Positions 44,661 through 58,201 of a stretch of DNA of 64,000 nucleotides are shown one piece after another. The translations under genes were made by a program, and so were the position numbers. The notes beneath the pieces were generated by a model. The model was not told where the DNA came from. It did not search any database and saw only the letters and a program-made list of their open reading frames with translations. Within the stretch, counting starts at the first letter, position 1, and each line of letters starts with the position of its first letter. Origin of the DNA: Phalacrocorax aristotelis (Eukaryota; Chordata; Aves; Suliformes; Phalacrocoracidae); NCBI RefSeq assembly GCF_949628215.1, contig NW_027441371.1, positions 248,001 through 312,000 on the forward strand, in the 5' to 3' direction.

Positions 44661-45664
44661 CTGAACGGGGAGAGCACAGCTCTTCTGTTCCTGGGCCTTG
44701 AGAGCAGGCTCCTGTGGCTGACGCCGGGGCCCTGAAACAGATCGAGTCGTGCGTTTTGAGGGCCTGAGCGAGGGGACTAAGTCGTGTGGTTTTGGGCTGA
44801 GGAGCAGAGGTCAAGTGCTGCATTTTTGGGACTTGAGAACAGGCTCAGCAGCTGGGCTTTTTGGCTCAGAACCGGTCCCAAAGTGAGCTGGTTTGGGGGC
44901 CAAAAGCAGCAGCCGGTTTGGCTGCTTGTGCAGGCTGGGGGGTGGGGGCATTGGGGGCTGCAGGGGAAAGCAGGGGTTGGGCAGGGTACGAGGACCCTCC
45001 CCGGAGGTGGGGGTCCGGTCACATCGGACCCCGAAGTTCGGGAGGCCGGCATGCACCAGAGCGAACTCGCCACCTGAGGCGGGTCTCTGGAGGAAGGGTG
45101 CTTTTTGGATCCAGCGCAGCGCACCCTCTTTGGGTCCAGCTCTTCTTTCTGCGCTGCTTAGAATAGTTATTAACCAATTAATTAATCATACAAACTAAGT
45201 CACAACAGCTCTGTCGGCTCCATCGTGGTTCGGAGCTCTGAATCGGTTTCACTTGGTGTCTAACACGTTTTTTCCCCGAGGAGAGGCTAAGTTTCAAAGT
45301 TAATTAGTTTTCTCATAAGTGTGTCAGTCGATAAAATTGAGTTACGATTGTTAAAACCACAAAGGTGACAGTAGTCTCACGGATCTGGTCTATTTCTGAA
45401 AATGTATTCATCCCATGCAAATGTCATCGGGATACAGATCATCTGCACTTCATGCTCTGACAAGACAAGATGCTGAGACAGGGATGAGCTCCAAAAGGAC
45501 TGCTGAAAAGAAAAAAAACGCATTCCACAGTCATGGGGTTTTTTTGGTTGCGTTTGGGGGGGCGGGGTGGCTTTAACAAAAGAGTGCAGTGTTGGCCGGC
45601 AGCAGCCTGCAGAGCACTTTTGCTGCCTGATCTCTCCTTTTCTTCTCTTCCACTCCTCTTTCAG

Positions 45665-45744
45665 GGCTGTAATTGTCATTTGGATAGTTTTAGAAGAGCA
45701 GTTAAGTTGCTCGCCTGTGTCAATGTGCTGGTAATACCAGGAAG
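45665..45744 (+). other. Exon-like segment, 80 nt, second copy
   Basis: Copy of 2974-3053 with the same length, acceptor and donor. The upstream pyrimidine tract differs by one base (CTTTTCTT to CTTCTCTT near 45650), which leaves it functional in principle. Confidence 0.42.
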
Positions 45745-46207
45745 GTGAATGCTTGAACCGGTTGGGCGGGTAGGAATGAATAACTTGGCTGCAGGTAGAA
45801 CTTCTGAGGGAAGACCAGCAAAACCAGGAAGCAAATAGCAAGTTCCCAAAAAATGTGCGGGTGTCAAACACATAAAAGTTTCATTGCCGAATGTTTTTGG
45901 GAATATGTTCCCAATGGCTATTTTTAGTAAACATAAATTTTCAGGAGATTCAGGGTTGTGCGTGGCAAAACATGTCCCTCTGTTTTTGTGTCCTGCCGCA
46001 CAAACGGCCGGCGGCAGGGCTCTTGTTCCCCGCTCTCGCTATTGCCACAGCAGGGCTGCGATATTTAGACCTAAGAGATGGGTTTAGGAATGGAAGGAGA
46101 GAGAACGCCTGTGTTCTGTAAGGGCTATGAAAGCTGACCCTTTGTCTCCGTCTGCCGCTTTTGCTGTGCGGGTGATGAAGCTGTTTTACTTTTCTCTGTT
46201 GTTCCAG

Positions 46208-46313
46208 GTCTAAATAGCTGCGAAGCTGTCGCCGCTGTGGGTGCGCAATTTGTGTTGCTGTGTTTCTGTGGAGTTCTAGCTACGGCTCGCTTCTAGTGTG
46301 GCCAAGCGTCAAG
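46208..46313 (+). other. Exon-like segment, 106 nt, second copy
   Basis: Copy of 3516-3621 with one visible base change (CTCACTT to CTCGCTT). Splice sites are unchanged. Confidence 0.4.
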
Positions 46314-46662
46314 GTAGGGCTTTCAGTTTAAAGCTTCAGAAGCGCTGCGCGCCGAGATGGGTGTAGGTGAAACTGCTGTTGCGCCTGCAGCTGTGCTCGC
46401 AGGGATGCTGGGTGGCTCTGCATCAAACCGGCGAGGTGCGCGTGGACCTCCGTCGGGCTGCGCCCTGGGTGCGCGAGCGTGCGGTGTTTTTGCTGTTCCG
46501 GCTTGTAGGTGCGAGGGCTTAACGTTTGATTTAATGCATTTCCTTTAACGGCAGGCTGTAGTTGGGCTCTAGACGGTATTCCTACGTGGGCACAAGAGCT
46601 GTGGAATGGTTAAGCTGTTGCTGTGCCTCCAGGTGACTTGTTCAGTAACGCTGTTTTTCCAG

Positions 46663-46722
46663 GTGCAGATGGATGAGTCGTGCAGGGCAACGGAGGAGGG
46701 CCCAGGGGAGCGCTGTAAGAAG
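46663..46722 (+). other. Exon-like segment, 60 nt, second copy
   Basis: Copy of 3971-4030 with both splice sites kept and two base changes, one of them changing a codon from ATG to ACG. Confidence 0.48.
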
Positions 46723-47795
46723 GTGAGTCTGTGTAGTACTGGAGGGAAGATGTGACTGATGGCTATAGGGCTCCATTATGGGTTTTACTCTTTTTTTTTT
46801 TTTTTTTGTGATCCGAGGGTGCTAAGCGATGAGCCGAGCGTGATGTGGGCCCTGGAGGTGAGTCAGGCAAGGTGACCGGTGCTTGGTGGGCTGGAGTAGG
46901 TGTTCTTTTTCAGGTTATTCAGGGTTTTTTCTCCTTCTCTTCACTTTCCCATCCCAATTTGGGGCCGATTCCCTCAAACGGGGACTTCCCCCTGTGGGGC
47001 TGCTTATGCAGCCTGGGAGCTGCTGCCTGGGCACAAAAATACCTCAAACCCCTTACTCTGGGTCTGCAATGGGGGGTGAAAAAACAGAAAGAATTCTGGT
47101 GGAAAGAAAACAACTTGGGGCTTCTGGGAAAGCCAACTCCAGCTGGATTTGTGCAGCTGGAAAGGAAAAAAAGGGTGGTGGTGGGGAAGGAACAACCACC
47201 TAAAAGCACCCACCAACCATTCTCATGCACAAAACCGAAAGTGAAAATGACCGTTTTTTGTAGGGTAAAAGCACAAAAAGTCCCCACAGAACTCAGTAGT
47301 TTGGAAAAGCAACCCCAATTATTAGATTATGTAAAGAAGGCGGGGAAAAAAAGAAAACCAAAACAAAACCCTATCACAACCCTGATGCCACATGCCTACC
47401 AGCAGTTCCTGGGGCTTATTCTGCGGGGGTGGGGAACCCAACCTTGTTCCCCAGGTTTGCTGTGCTGCTTCTCCTCCCTCGGGCATGGGGGGGGGCAGTG
47501 GCATGGACAGTAGCAAGCACCAGATGTTTTTAAGCGGTCGAGAGGAAAGGACAAATGCTCGAGACGCTTTGCTGTTTGGTGCAGAGGCAATGAATGGTGC
47601 TGCTGGGGCTGCGAGGGGGAAAGGTGCAGAGGAATAGAAGCTCTGTGGATGCAGCCAAGTTATGGTTTCTGGATGGTATTAATCGAGAAGAGTAATTCAG
47701 ATAATGCTGCTGCCCAGCGACCAGAATTGGGTACTGAGCCCGGGAGCCGCGCACGCGCGGTGGCGTCCCTGTGATCCCCATTGCTCTCTCCGCAG

Positions 47796-47859
47796 GTAAC
47801 AGCCCTGCGATGCTGCGGTGCCTGCGAGGTGATGCCGCCGTGCTCGTTGCTGCTTCCTG
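47796..47859 (+). other. Exon-like segment, 64 nt, second copy
   Basis: Copy of 5102-5165 with identical splice sites. Confidence 0.45.
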
Positions 47860-48329
47860 GTAAGGAAAGGCCTCCTCCGCTCCTGCTGCAGCGTGGTGGT
47901 GTGTCGGACACGATTCCCTGTGTCGGGTGAGGCCTAGGGCTGCCGGCGAGGTGAGCGAGCGCCTTTGGTGGGTGCAGGGGTGTCTCCTTGTGTGCCTGCA
48001 CTACTGGGGCTGGTGGGATGGGAAGCTTCAAACGACCCGCCGAGGCAGGCTTCTGGTATGCTAAAGGCGAGCGGGTGAGGGCAGCCCTAGGAGTTACCCG
48101 GGAGCTGATAGAAGGGAAGAGGGAAAGGAGGAGGAGGATGATGACCTTTTCCCCCTGCCCAGGGTGCAGAAGATGGCCGACTCTCCAGCTCACCAGAGCT
48201 CCCCCTCAGCCTCCCCTGGCCCCCCTTGCCCAGTGCGCCTGCTCCCAGCTCCAGCACGAGCGAGCTAGGCTACGTGCCGAGGAAGCCTCATCTCGTAAGA
48301 GCTGTAAGACACCCATGTGTTCTCTTCAG

Positions 48330-48439
48330 GTGGAGGACGGCCTAGAGTCTGGAGCTGCAGAAGAGGCAGGGAGGAGAGAAGGGGAAAGAAGCATGTGAAC
48401 GGCTAAATTGTGCCAGCAGCGCTGAGAGCGAGAGTCGCG
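48330..48439 (+). other. Exon-like segment, 110 nt, R unit 3
   Basis: Copy of the 110-nt segment with the CTCTTCAG type of acceptor, like R unit 1. Confidence 0.5.
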
Positions 48440-48772
48440 GTGAGTCCTGGGCCAGTGGGGCCCCGCTGCCTCTCTTGTGCGTCCTGGGCCCTCCCTGTCT
48501 CTCCCCCGGCCCCCTCTCTTTCCTTACCTGCTGCAAAATATTATTTTTTCTTTTGGGCCCCCCCTGCACCTTCTTTCTCCATCTCGCTCTGAGTGGCTCC
48601 CTGCCTCCCCGTCTTTTTCAGTCCTCCCTCTCTCTGTCCTGTAGCCTGTGGCTCCTTTTTCTATCTCCGCCTCTCTCTGCCTGGCTCTGGCTCCGTTTTT
48701 TTATTCCTCCTGCTCTGTCCTGTAGCCTGTCGGTATTTTGTCTTTCTCTGGCCCTCTTGGTCTGACTCCCTG

Positions 48773-49326
48773 CGTTACCGAAAAACGCGGTAAAATCGGA
48801 AACGACTCCTCAACGCCAATTTAGTATTAAAGAGCAGGCGTTGTTTATTCACGGCGCCGGATGCACGGGGGATCGCTCCTCCTGGCGTGCGTACCTCACG
48901 CACCTTTCCCGTACAATTTGTAGATCAAAATTTTAGGTATTCATACATATTCATTTTTGTCCTGTCTACTGATCGGTACAAACTTGCTCGTTCCGTATGT
49001 AAATCGCTGCGCAGGCTCGGTTGTCCTCTTCCGTTGTTCTCTTCTGAGTAGGTGGTATTACTTGGGTCGGTGGTGGTCTGTGAGTCGGTGGTCGCGATCT
49101 CCCCCTGCCGGAATTACCTTTTTGCCTTCTTCGCTAGTTTTCTCAGTCCGCTCCACGAAACCGTGTTTTGTCATCCTTTTCTGACAGAAGCACATTGTCT
49201 GTTCTGTTCGCATTAACGATCGCCTAGGGACTAAAATGCAGATCGACGGATGCGCTGATTCGTATGCTCCATGTTCCCGTAATGGAACACTGTCTCTGGT
49301 TGGTTGATTTCATCGCTTTGGTTACA
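48773..49326 (-). repeat. Downstream LTR of provirus 2
   Basis: 554 bp. It shares the 24-base extra segment and downstream-type variants with 11239-11794. The terminal T is mutated to C on the plus strand. Confidence 0.92.
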
Positions 49327-49400
49327 TTTCCCCCGTATGGAAGTTCTGAAATAATAATTTTCTCACTACTTCCATCCTAGATCAATAATATTCCACTATG

Positions 49401-51950
49401 TCAGTTCGGTGTTTGGTTCATCTTCTCAAAGTTTTCACTTGATGGTGGTCTCCAGGGTGTATGCAGGTCCCATTTTCTACCCAAAATTTTATTAATTTGT
49501 TGAACTACCTCTGCAAAAAAATGTGGTGCTCTATCAGAGGACATTCCCGTTGGCACTCTAAATCTTGGTATTATTTCTTTCAGCAACGTTTTAACTACTA
49601 CTCTAGCTTTGTTGGTGCAGCACGAGAAAGCTTCTGGCCATCTAGAAAATTTGTCAATCAGCACTAACAAATACTGCTCTATCTATTTTGTCTGGGTAAC
49701 TCAGAGAACTTAATTTGCTAATAATTTCCGGGAGAATTTTTTGTTTTGTTACTCCTAAAGGTGGTTTCCTTTGGTTCAGGGGATTATTTCTAGGACAGAT
49801 TGGACACTTAGCTACTATGGGTTTAACTATTCTTGTCATGCCTACACACGCTACAGATGTTTTTAAACTCAAAACCGTAGCATCTACACCCCAATGTGTT
49901 TGCTCATGCTTTTCTTTTCAAGTTCTGTCATAACTTGTGGGGTTGTTATTATTATTACTTGTTTTTCTGGTGTTATCTACCACCTCTCTGTGTTTTGTGA
50001 TGTTTCCAATTGTTCTGCTAATTGCTCATCCAATTTATTATATCTCGGTTTCAACTTTGGAATTCTGATCTGTTTTACTGGTACTAGCGCAAGGATACCT
50101 TGCTCTGCAGTCCTCTTTGCAGCTTTATCTGTCGATCGTTTGCTTATGTTTACAGCCGTCTGGCCGAATTGATGAGCTTTGCAACGCTTTACCGCCACTT
50201 CTTTTGGTTTCTGCACATCTTCCGGAAGTTGGAGAGTGTCGTCTTTATGCTGTATCGATGATTTTTGGGCTGATGGCAGTCCTTTCTCCTTCCCAATAGC
50301 TCCATGATCGTGGATCACACCAAATGCATGTTTGGAATCAGTCTAGATATTTATCCTTTGTCCTTCTGCCATTCGCAGAGCTCGCTTCAATGCTACCAAT
50401 GCTGCTTTCTGTGCTGAGGTGTTTGCAGGCAGCACCCCTGACTCCGTTCCCTCGGCGGCGATAACGACAGCATATCCGGCCATTCGCTTCTCTTCTCGCC
50501 CAGAGCTTCTTCCATCTGTAAACAACTCCAGATCAGGATTTTCCCAGAGGTTTGTGTCTCAGGTCTGGTCTGCTGGAATAGACTTGTTCAATAGTTAGCA
50601 AGCGATCGTGTTCGAAATTGTCCGTAAGGTTTTCTGTTGTTAAAAACGTAGCAGGATTCAGTATAGCAGTAGTCTTCGATTCCACATCGTCTTGTTCTAA
50701 CAGAACAACGTGATATTTCAACATTCTGCTAAGGGATAGCCAACGACCCCCCTTTTGTCCTAAAACAGTCACCGCTATGTGCGGGACACATACTGTCATC
50801 TTCTGTCCCATTGTTAACTTTGGGGCTTCCCGGATCGGCAGCGCTGTTGTTGCTACTGCCCGTAAACACCTAGGCCGTCTTTTACTCACGTGGTCGAGTT
50901 GTTTGGAGAAGTAGCCCACAGGTCTCTTCCAGGTTCCCAGTCGCTGTGTCAGCACTCCAAGGGCTAAATGTTGTCTTTCGTGGACAAACAACTCAAAAGG
51001 TTTAGCGAAATCAGGTAGGCCTAATGCAGGGGCCATCATCGAGGCTCTTTTCAGTTCTTTGAATGCCGCTTGGCATTCGGGCGTCCGGGTTAAATATTTA
51101 TCCTTTGATTCTTTCAATGCCTCATATAATGGTTTTACATAGAGTCTGTAGTTCAGAATCCAGAGCTGACGCCATTTCACTATTTTCAGAAAAGCTCTCA
51201 ATTCCTTTGGGCCGCTAGGTTTGGGAATTTGACAAATAGTTTCTTTCTTTTCACTTTCTAATTGTCTTTGTCTTTGAGATATTTCAAATCCTAAATAAAT
51301 GGCTGCTGCTTCTCCTATTTGGGTTTTGTTTCTGGAAACTCTGCATCTTCCTTGGCCCAGAAAATTTAAAAATTTCAAAACATTATTCTTTACTTTCTGC
51401 CACTATCAGAATGTCACCTGCATTCTGTAACAATATGCCTCTCCCTGGGTTCTGTTTTTTCTATACATTTCTACATTTCTAATTTTTTTCTTGCCAGCTG
51501 AGTCCCAAATATCGTAGGACTAATTTTAAATCCTTGTGTAAGTACGGTCCATGTTAGCTGTGTCTTTCATTCTGTGGTGGGGCTTTCCCATTCCAAAGCA
51601 AATAGGCTTTGACTTTTTATGCCTGGAGGTATGCAAAAGAAGGCATCCTTCAAATCTAGTACAGTAAACCATTTATGCTCCTCCTTTAAAAGAGGTCAGT
51701 AAAGTGTATGGATTAGCTACTACCGGATGTATGTCTTGGGCCACCTGATATATAGCCCTTAAATGGTGAACTAGCTAATACTCTTTGCCTCTAGATTTCT
51801 TTACTGGCGACACAGGAGTACTATATTCTGATTCACATTCCACTAAAAGCTCATATTCTGAAAAATTTTATAATTAACTTCTCTAATCCTTCTTGAGCCT
51901 CTCGCTTAATAGGGTATTGTTTTTGTCTTACCGGCTTGGCTCCAGGCTTT
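49401..51950 (-). pseudogene. pol: pol remnant (provirus 2)
   Basis: Integrase core 49401-49670, zinc-binding 49654-49872, RNase H 49977-50525, RT C-terminal part 50533-51378. The NAGD loop is at 51413-51424 and the RNase H TAG at 50343-50345, both shared with the other copies, so these losses predate the amplification. Confidence 0.85.
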
Positions 51951-52419
51951 AAGGTTACTTTTACCGGCTCTGCCCACTTAGATCGCTCCGGAGCTCCGCT
52001 CGCTCAAACCAAAGGATAATTACTACGTTTTCCACTTCTTCGGGAACCTGTTCCTCCCTGGAGGAATCCTGTAACATAAACGCTCTCGCCTCTGTGGCTT
52101 TTGATTCTGGTATTAGTAATTTAATCTCTCCATCTTTAAAAGTTACTTGAGCATCTAATTGACTTAATAGATCTCATCATAACAGAGGCAGTGGACATTC
52201 AGGCATATACAGAAATTGGTGAGTTGCCCATTGCTTCTCCAATTTAAACTTTAATGGCTCTGAGAGGGGCTAATTTTTCTTTGCCCTGTCGCACTAACAA
52301 CACCTACGGATTTATGATTAAATTTCTCTTTACGTGTATTCAATACCAAAGAAGTGGCTCCCGTATCTACCAAAAATTCTATTTCTTCATTCCCTAGCTT
52401 CAGTGTAACCAGGTGTTCA

Positions 52420-53328
52420 GCTAGGGTTGATTCCCCTGGTCTCCTTCATGCCAAGCTACTTCAAGCATTTTACCCAGATCTCTGGATTCAGGTTCTTCTA
52501 GCTTCTGAAGGTTTCTTCTCCCCCTCCCCCCCCCCCCCCCCCCCACTATCTGGGGCTGACTGTCTTATGAATATAGAGACCAACTGAATTGCTTTTTCTG
52601 GTTTTTCTGCGTTCAAATGAGTATATTTTCTGGCAGTCACCTTCAGTCTTTCCATAAAGGCTGAAGGGGACTCCTTTAATTCTTGTCTCGCTTCCTAAAT
52701 TTTGACCCATTTATTGCTTTTGGCATTGCATGTCTTACTCCAAATAAAATCTCTCTCTGACATCTAGTCAACATTCCCCTGGGTCCTGGCTGATTAGGGT
52801 CCCACTCGGGATTTGTAGATGGAAAATTCTTATTAATTGTTCTCTGTAAATTCCTGTTAGCATGTGCTCCCTGCACCTGCCTTCTGGCTGTATTCAATAC
52901 TATTTTCTTGTCAGTTCCATCAAGTGAAGTATCCAGTATCACAAGTAGAGCAACACTTCAAGTTCTCACCACATTTTCCTCTCTCCAAAAACATTGCCGT
53001 AGAATCCTGTGGACGTATCTCACGCTGTTTCTGCCACGCTGGATGATTCCACAGTGTAAAGAGCAAATCAACATATGCCACTTCTTCCCATTTGCCTTCC
53101 CTTTTTACAAAACAACATTAATTGCAAGATGGTACGATATTGCAACGTCTCACGTTCTGGCCATTTGTGCCCACCTTCCAATTGATACGTTGGCCACCAA
53201 TGATTGCAATATTCAATTAATGGTTTCCGAGTTAGTAGGTCATCACCCCCGATGTCTTTCCAGTGCTTCAAAATACATCCCAAAGGTGTTCTCTGTGGGA
53301 TAGGTTTCTTACTCAGAAATGCTCCCAT
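52420..53328 (-). pseudogene. gag: gag remnant (provirus 2)
   Basis: Matrix 53068-53328 and capsid 52676-52942 are as in provirus 1. The capsid-end C run is 19 long (52526-52544). It has the same stop between the capsid pieces (TTCCTAAATT on the plus strand). Confidence 0.75.
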
Positions 53329-53831
53329 CTCCCAGTCAACTAGTAGTTGTGATTGTGCGCTATCGCAAATAGTAGTCAGAGGGACTCCAACCCCCGTTAG
53401 AGGTCTCACTGGAAATCCGCCACTGGGATCTGTAGCGCCCTGCTAGATATCCCTGGAGACTTCAACCCCCTGTTGAAGACCCCCCCTACCCTCGGGTCCC
53501 GCTCCACAGGCTTTCGCCTAGCAGAGACTTACCAACCGAGGTACCTCTTGGCCCCGACCCTGCGTGGCTTTTGCCGCGCCTTACGGGCAGGCCCGTGGGA
53601 CTCAAACCCACTATCCTATCCTATGTGGGAAGCTAACCCCATGTATTATTCTACCTAAGTTTCTTCTTAAAAGAATGCCTTGTTTACTTCAGTCCAAGGG
53701 ATCTTGCTCAGAATTCTCTGGCCTGGGGATCGGAAGCTCTCCCCGAGAATTCCTTGGGGCTGGCTGCAGGTCCCACGGTCCCGCGGATCCGTCGAGATTC
53801 AAAAGCAGGGTCCCATCTGGGGTGCCAAAAC

Positions 53832-54359
53832 TGTTACCGAAAAACGCGGTAAAATCAGAAATATCTATTCAACACAAATCTAGTATTAAAGAGCAGGCAT
53901 TCTTTATTCACAGCGCCAGACGCACGGGGGATCGCTCCTCCTGGCGTGCGTACCTCACGCACCTTTCCCGTACAATTTGTAGATCAAAATTTTAGGTATT
54001 CATACATAGTCATTATTGCCCTGTCTACTGATCGGTACAAACTTGCTCGTTCCGTATGTAAATCGCTGCGCAGGCTCGGTGGTGGTCCGTGAGTCGGTGG
54101 TCGCGATCTCCCCCTGCCAGAATTGCCTTTTGCCTTCTTGGCTCTTAATCTTGGCGGTCTTGGCTAGTTTGCTCAGTCCGCTCCACGAAACCGCGTTTTG
54201 TCATCCTTTTCTGACAGAAGCACGTTGTCTGTTGTTCTGTTGACGTTAACGATCGCCTAGTGACTAAAATGCAGATCGACAGACACACCGATTCGTACGC
54301 TCCATGTTCCCGTAATGGAACACCGTCTCTGGTTGGTTGATTTCATCGCTTTGGTTACA
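53832..54359 (-). repeat. Upstream LTR of provirus 2
   Basis: 528 bp, upstream-type variants as in 16298-16829, with CCGCG in place of CCAACCGCG near 54191. Confidence 0.92.
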
Positions 54360-54363
54360 CCTG

Positions 54364-56170
54364 TTCGTGTTGTTCAGTTTCTTCTTTTTTGGCTTTGTTT
54401 GATTCTCTCTGTGATTCTGTTTTTCTCTGCCTCGCTTTTCCCAGCTCCCCGTCCCTCGCTTTGAATGCCCGTTATCCTTCAGCAGCTCGCTGTCCCTTGG
54501 TTGCCATCCCCGTTTCTGAATTCCTCCTGCTTTGCCACGTAGCCCGTGGCTTTTTTCTTAATCTCTCTGTCTGCCTCAACGCTCCCGCCGCGCTTTTTAA
54601 TTCGTCTGCTCTGTACCCTGCTACTGTTCTTGCCTTTCTGAGTTCTTCTCTGTCGAGCTCCCTTTCCCTATTTGTGAATTCCTGTTCTTCCTGCAGCCAC
54701 CGCTGTTCCCTGTGACCTCCGTCTCTCTCTGTCCAGCTCCCTGTCCCTAGGTTTTAATTCCTGCCTCTGCCCGCTGTAGCCCGTCTAGATTTTTCTCTCG
54801 GCCTCTCTCTCTGTCCGGCTCCCTCTCTCTGTGTTCTAATTCCACGTTCTCTGTCACGTAGACCCGTGCTATTTGTTTGTCCTCATCTCTCTCTGTCCAG
54901 CTCCTTGCTGCTATGTTTTCTTTCTTCCCTCTCTCTCTGTCTTTGTAGCCCGTTGCTGTTGTTGTGGTTTTTTTTTTTTTTTCCCCCCACTTGTTTCTTC
55001 GTTTGTCTCTGTCTGCCTCCCAGTGCCTGATCTTTAATTCCTCCTTCCCTGTTGGGCCGCTGTTCCTTTTTTCCATTCTACGTTGTGTTCTCTTTGGTCT
55101 CCTGTTCTTATTCATCGGTTCCCTCCTCGCCGCCCTGTGGCTTGTCCCCATTTTAGTGTTGCCTCCCTCTCCCTCTCTCTGGCTTCTTGCCCCTGTTTTT
55201 AAAATTCCTCCCTCTCTTCTCTCTTCCCTGTTGGCCGTGTGATCTTCAGCCTTTCTCCACCTCTTTCTGCCCAGCTCTCTGTGTCTATCCATTAATTCTT
55301 CCCTCTCTGCCCTGTAGCCTGTAGCTTTTGTCCTTTCTCCATCTTGCTGTCTCTGGCTTCCCCGTGACCCTCTTTTAGAATTGTTTCTCTCTTCTTTCTG
55401 TACGCATTGCGATTCCTTTTGCTCCCCATCTCCCTTTGTTTTGGGTGTTGTTTTGTTGTTGTTTTTCTGGCTCCCTGTCCCTAATTGTTAATTCTCTGCC
55501 TTCTCGTGCTCTGTACCACGTAGCCCCGTGGTTTGTTTTGTGGTGTTCCCTCCCCGGCCCCTTCCCTCCGTCGTTGGCTGTCTCGGCTCCCTGTCCCCGT
55601 GGCTTCATTCTTCCCTTTCTGCCCTGTTCTTGTCGCTTATCTTGTCTTTCTCCATCGCGCTCGGTCCAGCTTCCTGCCCCTATTCTTCTTTCCTCCCTCG
55701 CTGTTGTGCTGCCTGCCCCAGGTTCTTTGTGCGTCTCCAGCCTGCTCCTCTTCCTTCTTTGTTGGTCTGTGTCCTGCTCTTCCCTCTTTCTGCTGCCTCT
55801 CTTCCCCTCTCTCTGCTGCTTTTATCTCCACCTCCGTCAGGCTCCCTGTCCTTCTCTGGCCGTCCTGTTCCCTGCCTCGTGCCTTCTCACTACACGCACA
55901 CACGTCCCCCCCGCCCCCGTCCAGCCGGATGCTGCTCTTCTCTCTTCCTACTGTCCCGTGCCCTGCTCCTCACCTTTGGTGGCCTCCCCCTCTGCCCAGC
56001 AGCCCGTCGCCCCAGGAGCCAGGCGACGGACGGTCCGTTCCCTGCCAAACCGGGACAAGCGCGTGCCGTGGCTTAGCCTCAGCTGGCAACTCTGCACCAG
56101 GGAGCTGCTTGCTCGCTCCACCCTCAGTGGGCTGGGGGAGAGAGCTGGAAGGGTAAGAGTGAGAAAAATC
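54364..56170. repeat. Pyrimidine-rich degenerate satellite, right of provirus 2
   Basis: Copy of 6611-8430 with short deletions (for example about 8 bases near 55937) that change the open frames. This confirms that those frames are not maintained. Confidence 0.75.
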
Positions 56171-56349
56171 ATGGGTTGAGATCAAGACTGTTTAATAGGT
56201 AAAGCAAAAGCTGTGCGTGGAAGCAAAGCAAGGAATTAATTCACTCCTCCTTTTCGGCGGGCAGGTGTTGAGCTGTTTCTGGGAAAGCAGGGCTCTGTCA
56301 TGTGTAACGGTTACTTAGGGAGAGAAATGCCGTAGCCCCCAAGGACTCC

Positions 56350-56635
56350 CCCTTCTTCCCCCAGCTGCGTGTGCTGAGCATGATGTCAAATGGTATGGAA
56401 TATCCCTTTGGTCAGTTAGCTGGGAAAGCTTTCCCAGCTGTGTCCTCTCCCAGCCTACCTGCTGGTGGGGCACTGAGAGAACCAGAAGAGGCCCTGACTG
56501 TGGAAGCAGTGCTCAGCAAGAACCAAAACATCTCTACATTATTAACGGTGTTTTGAGCATAAATCCAAAACGTATCCCTTCCTAGCTACTGTGGAGAAAA
56601 TGAGCACTATCGCAGCCAACACCAGCTCCGTGCGG
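56350..56635 (+). mobile_element. Tail resembling a widespread avian ERV LTR (R unit 3)
   Basis: Copy of 8620-8905. The upstream C run seen in the other units is missing here. Confidence 0.55.
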
Positions 56636-56859
56636 CTGCGGCAACGGCGGCCGAGGTGGCCTTGGGGCAGGGGGGGAGCGTTGGGGACCCTGAGCCACGA
56701 ATGGCTCCTGGGACTTGTTACGTGCGCGCCTGCACAAACACCTGCCCTCTCGTTTGCCCTCAGGGCTGCGTTTGCGCTGCCTTTGCGTGGGGCAAGGGGC
56801 TGTGATGGAGCCCAGGGGAGGAGGTGGTGCACTGTGGGGGTGAGGGGAGGGGGCCCCCC

Positions 56860-57800
56860 GTTGCTGCTGCGCCTCAGCTGATGGCGGGGTCTGGATGGAG
56901 GAGCCCCAGGTGCGGGCGGTGGGGCTGACGGTGCCGGCTCCTCCCTGGAAAAGGGGTGGTGCCCGGCTCCGGGGGGCCAGTGTGAGCCGAGGGCGGAGCG
57001 GAGCGGAGCTGTGGCCGAGCGTCAGCGGGCTGCGACTGTAGCGAGGGAGGAGGTGAGCGGGGGCTGGGTGGTGGAGCGCTGCGTCCCGGGTCAAGCCCTG
57101 AGGAGGGCTGCGGCGGGGCAGCGCCGGGTCGGAGCGGGCGGTGGGGAGAGCGAGGCTGTGGTGAGGGCTCGGTGGGGCTTCCGGGTGCATCGGCGGGAGG
57201 GACGGTGGCCCGCAGGGTCCGAGAGCGGGGAGGGCGGGCTGGCGGCGTGCCGGGAGCTGTGGTGGTGCGCCTGGAGGCTGGCCGTGCGGCCGTGTTGTGG
57301 CGCAGAGCATGCCGGGAGGTGTAGTCCTTGCGGCGCGCGGCTGCCGGGCGGCCGTGTTGTGGCGCAGAGCATGCCGGGAGGTGTAGTCCTTGCGGCGCGC
57401 GGCTGCCGGGCGGCCGTGTTGTGGCGCAGAGCATGCCGGGAGGTGTAGTCCTGGCGCAGTGGCTGCCGGCCCTGTCACGTGGTTCGCCGGGGCGTGGCGG
57501 GAGGCGCGGTCTTCCGGCGCTCGGGTGCCGGGCGGCCGTGCCGCGTACGGTAGGCGCGGTGTATTTTTGGGGTTGGATTCGTGTTGATTTCTGGGGGCTT
57601 CCAGGTGCGGCCGCTCCCCGAGAAGCGGTGAGTTCCCCGGGAGCTGACAGAAGGGAAGAGGGAAAGGAGGAGGACCTTTTCCCCCTGCCCAGGGCGCAGA
57701 TGATGGCCGCCTCCCCGGCTCGCCGGAGCTCCTGCTCAGCCTCCCCTGGCCCCCCCCTTGCCCCGTGCGCCTGCCCCCAGCCCCGGCACCTCCCCTGAAG
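56860..57800. promoter_or_regulatory. CpG island with tandem ZNF143-type sites (R unit 3)
   Basis: Three sites (57307-57327, 57369-57389, 57431-57451) at exactly 62-bp spacing. Confidence 0.7.
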
Positions 57801-58009
57801 CGTGCCGCGTAGCCCTTGGCCGCCCCCAGGCCCTGTCGTGAAGGCAGCGAGCCGGCCCTCAAGCGCACTGGATTCCCCCTCGGCGCAGGGGCCCTTAGCA
57901 GTAGCGCGGGGAAGGGGCGGTGTGTCCGGAAGCCCCTGCGCAAGGAGAGGCTTTGGTCAGGGTCGATCGACGGTAATGACGGTCGCTGTTTCTTCTTTCC
58001 CTCTCCCAG

Positions 58010-58201
58010 AGACCGTGCTGAGGACGTGGTTGTCTGTCCTTCCCCCGGGGACGCCGTCGACTGCGGCCGTCTCAGGCTTGCGTGGCTTCTCTCTGCCCGG
58101 CTTTGCCATCCTCGCGGCGCCGGGGCGAAAAGGGACACACAGAGCCCTTCCCGGCTGTGGACAGGAGCTGCCTCGGCTGAAGCTGGAGACGCCAACGAAA
58201 G
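58010..58201 (+). other. Exon-like segment, 192 nt, R unit 3
   Basis: Copy of 10346-10537 with the same splice sites and length. Confidence 0.5.

Larger units (their letters stand above)
48773..54359 (-). mobile_element. Provirus 2, same insertion, R unit 3
   Basis: Layout as provirus 1: LTR 48773-49326, LTR 53832-54359, and CCTG at 48769-48772 and 54360-54363. The outermost base of the downstream LTR is changed (plus strand CG in place of TG at 48773). The protease motif is unaltered here, unlike provirus 1. Other disabling changes are shared. Confidence 0.93.
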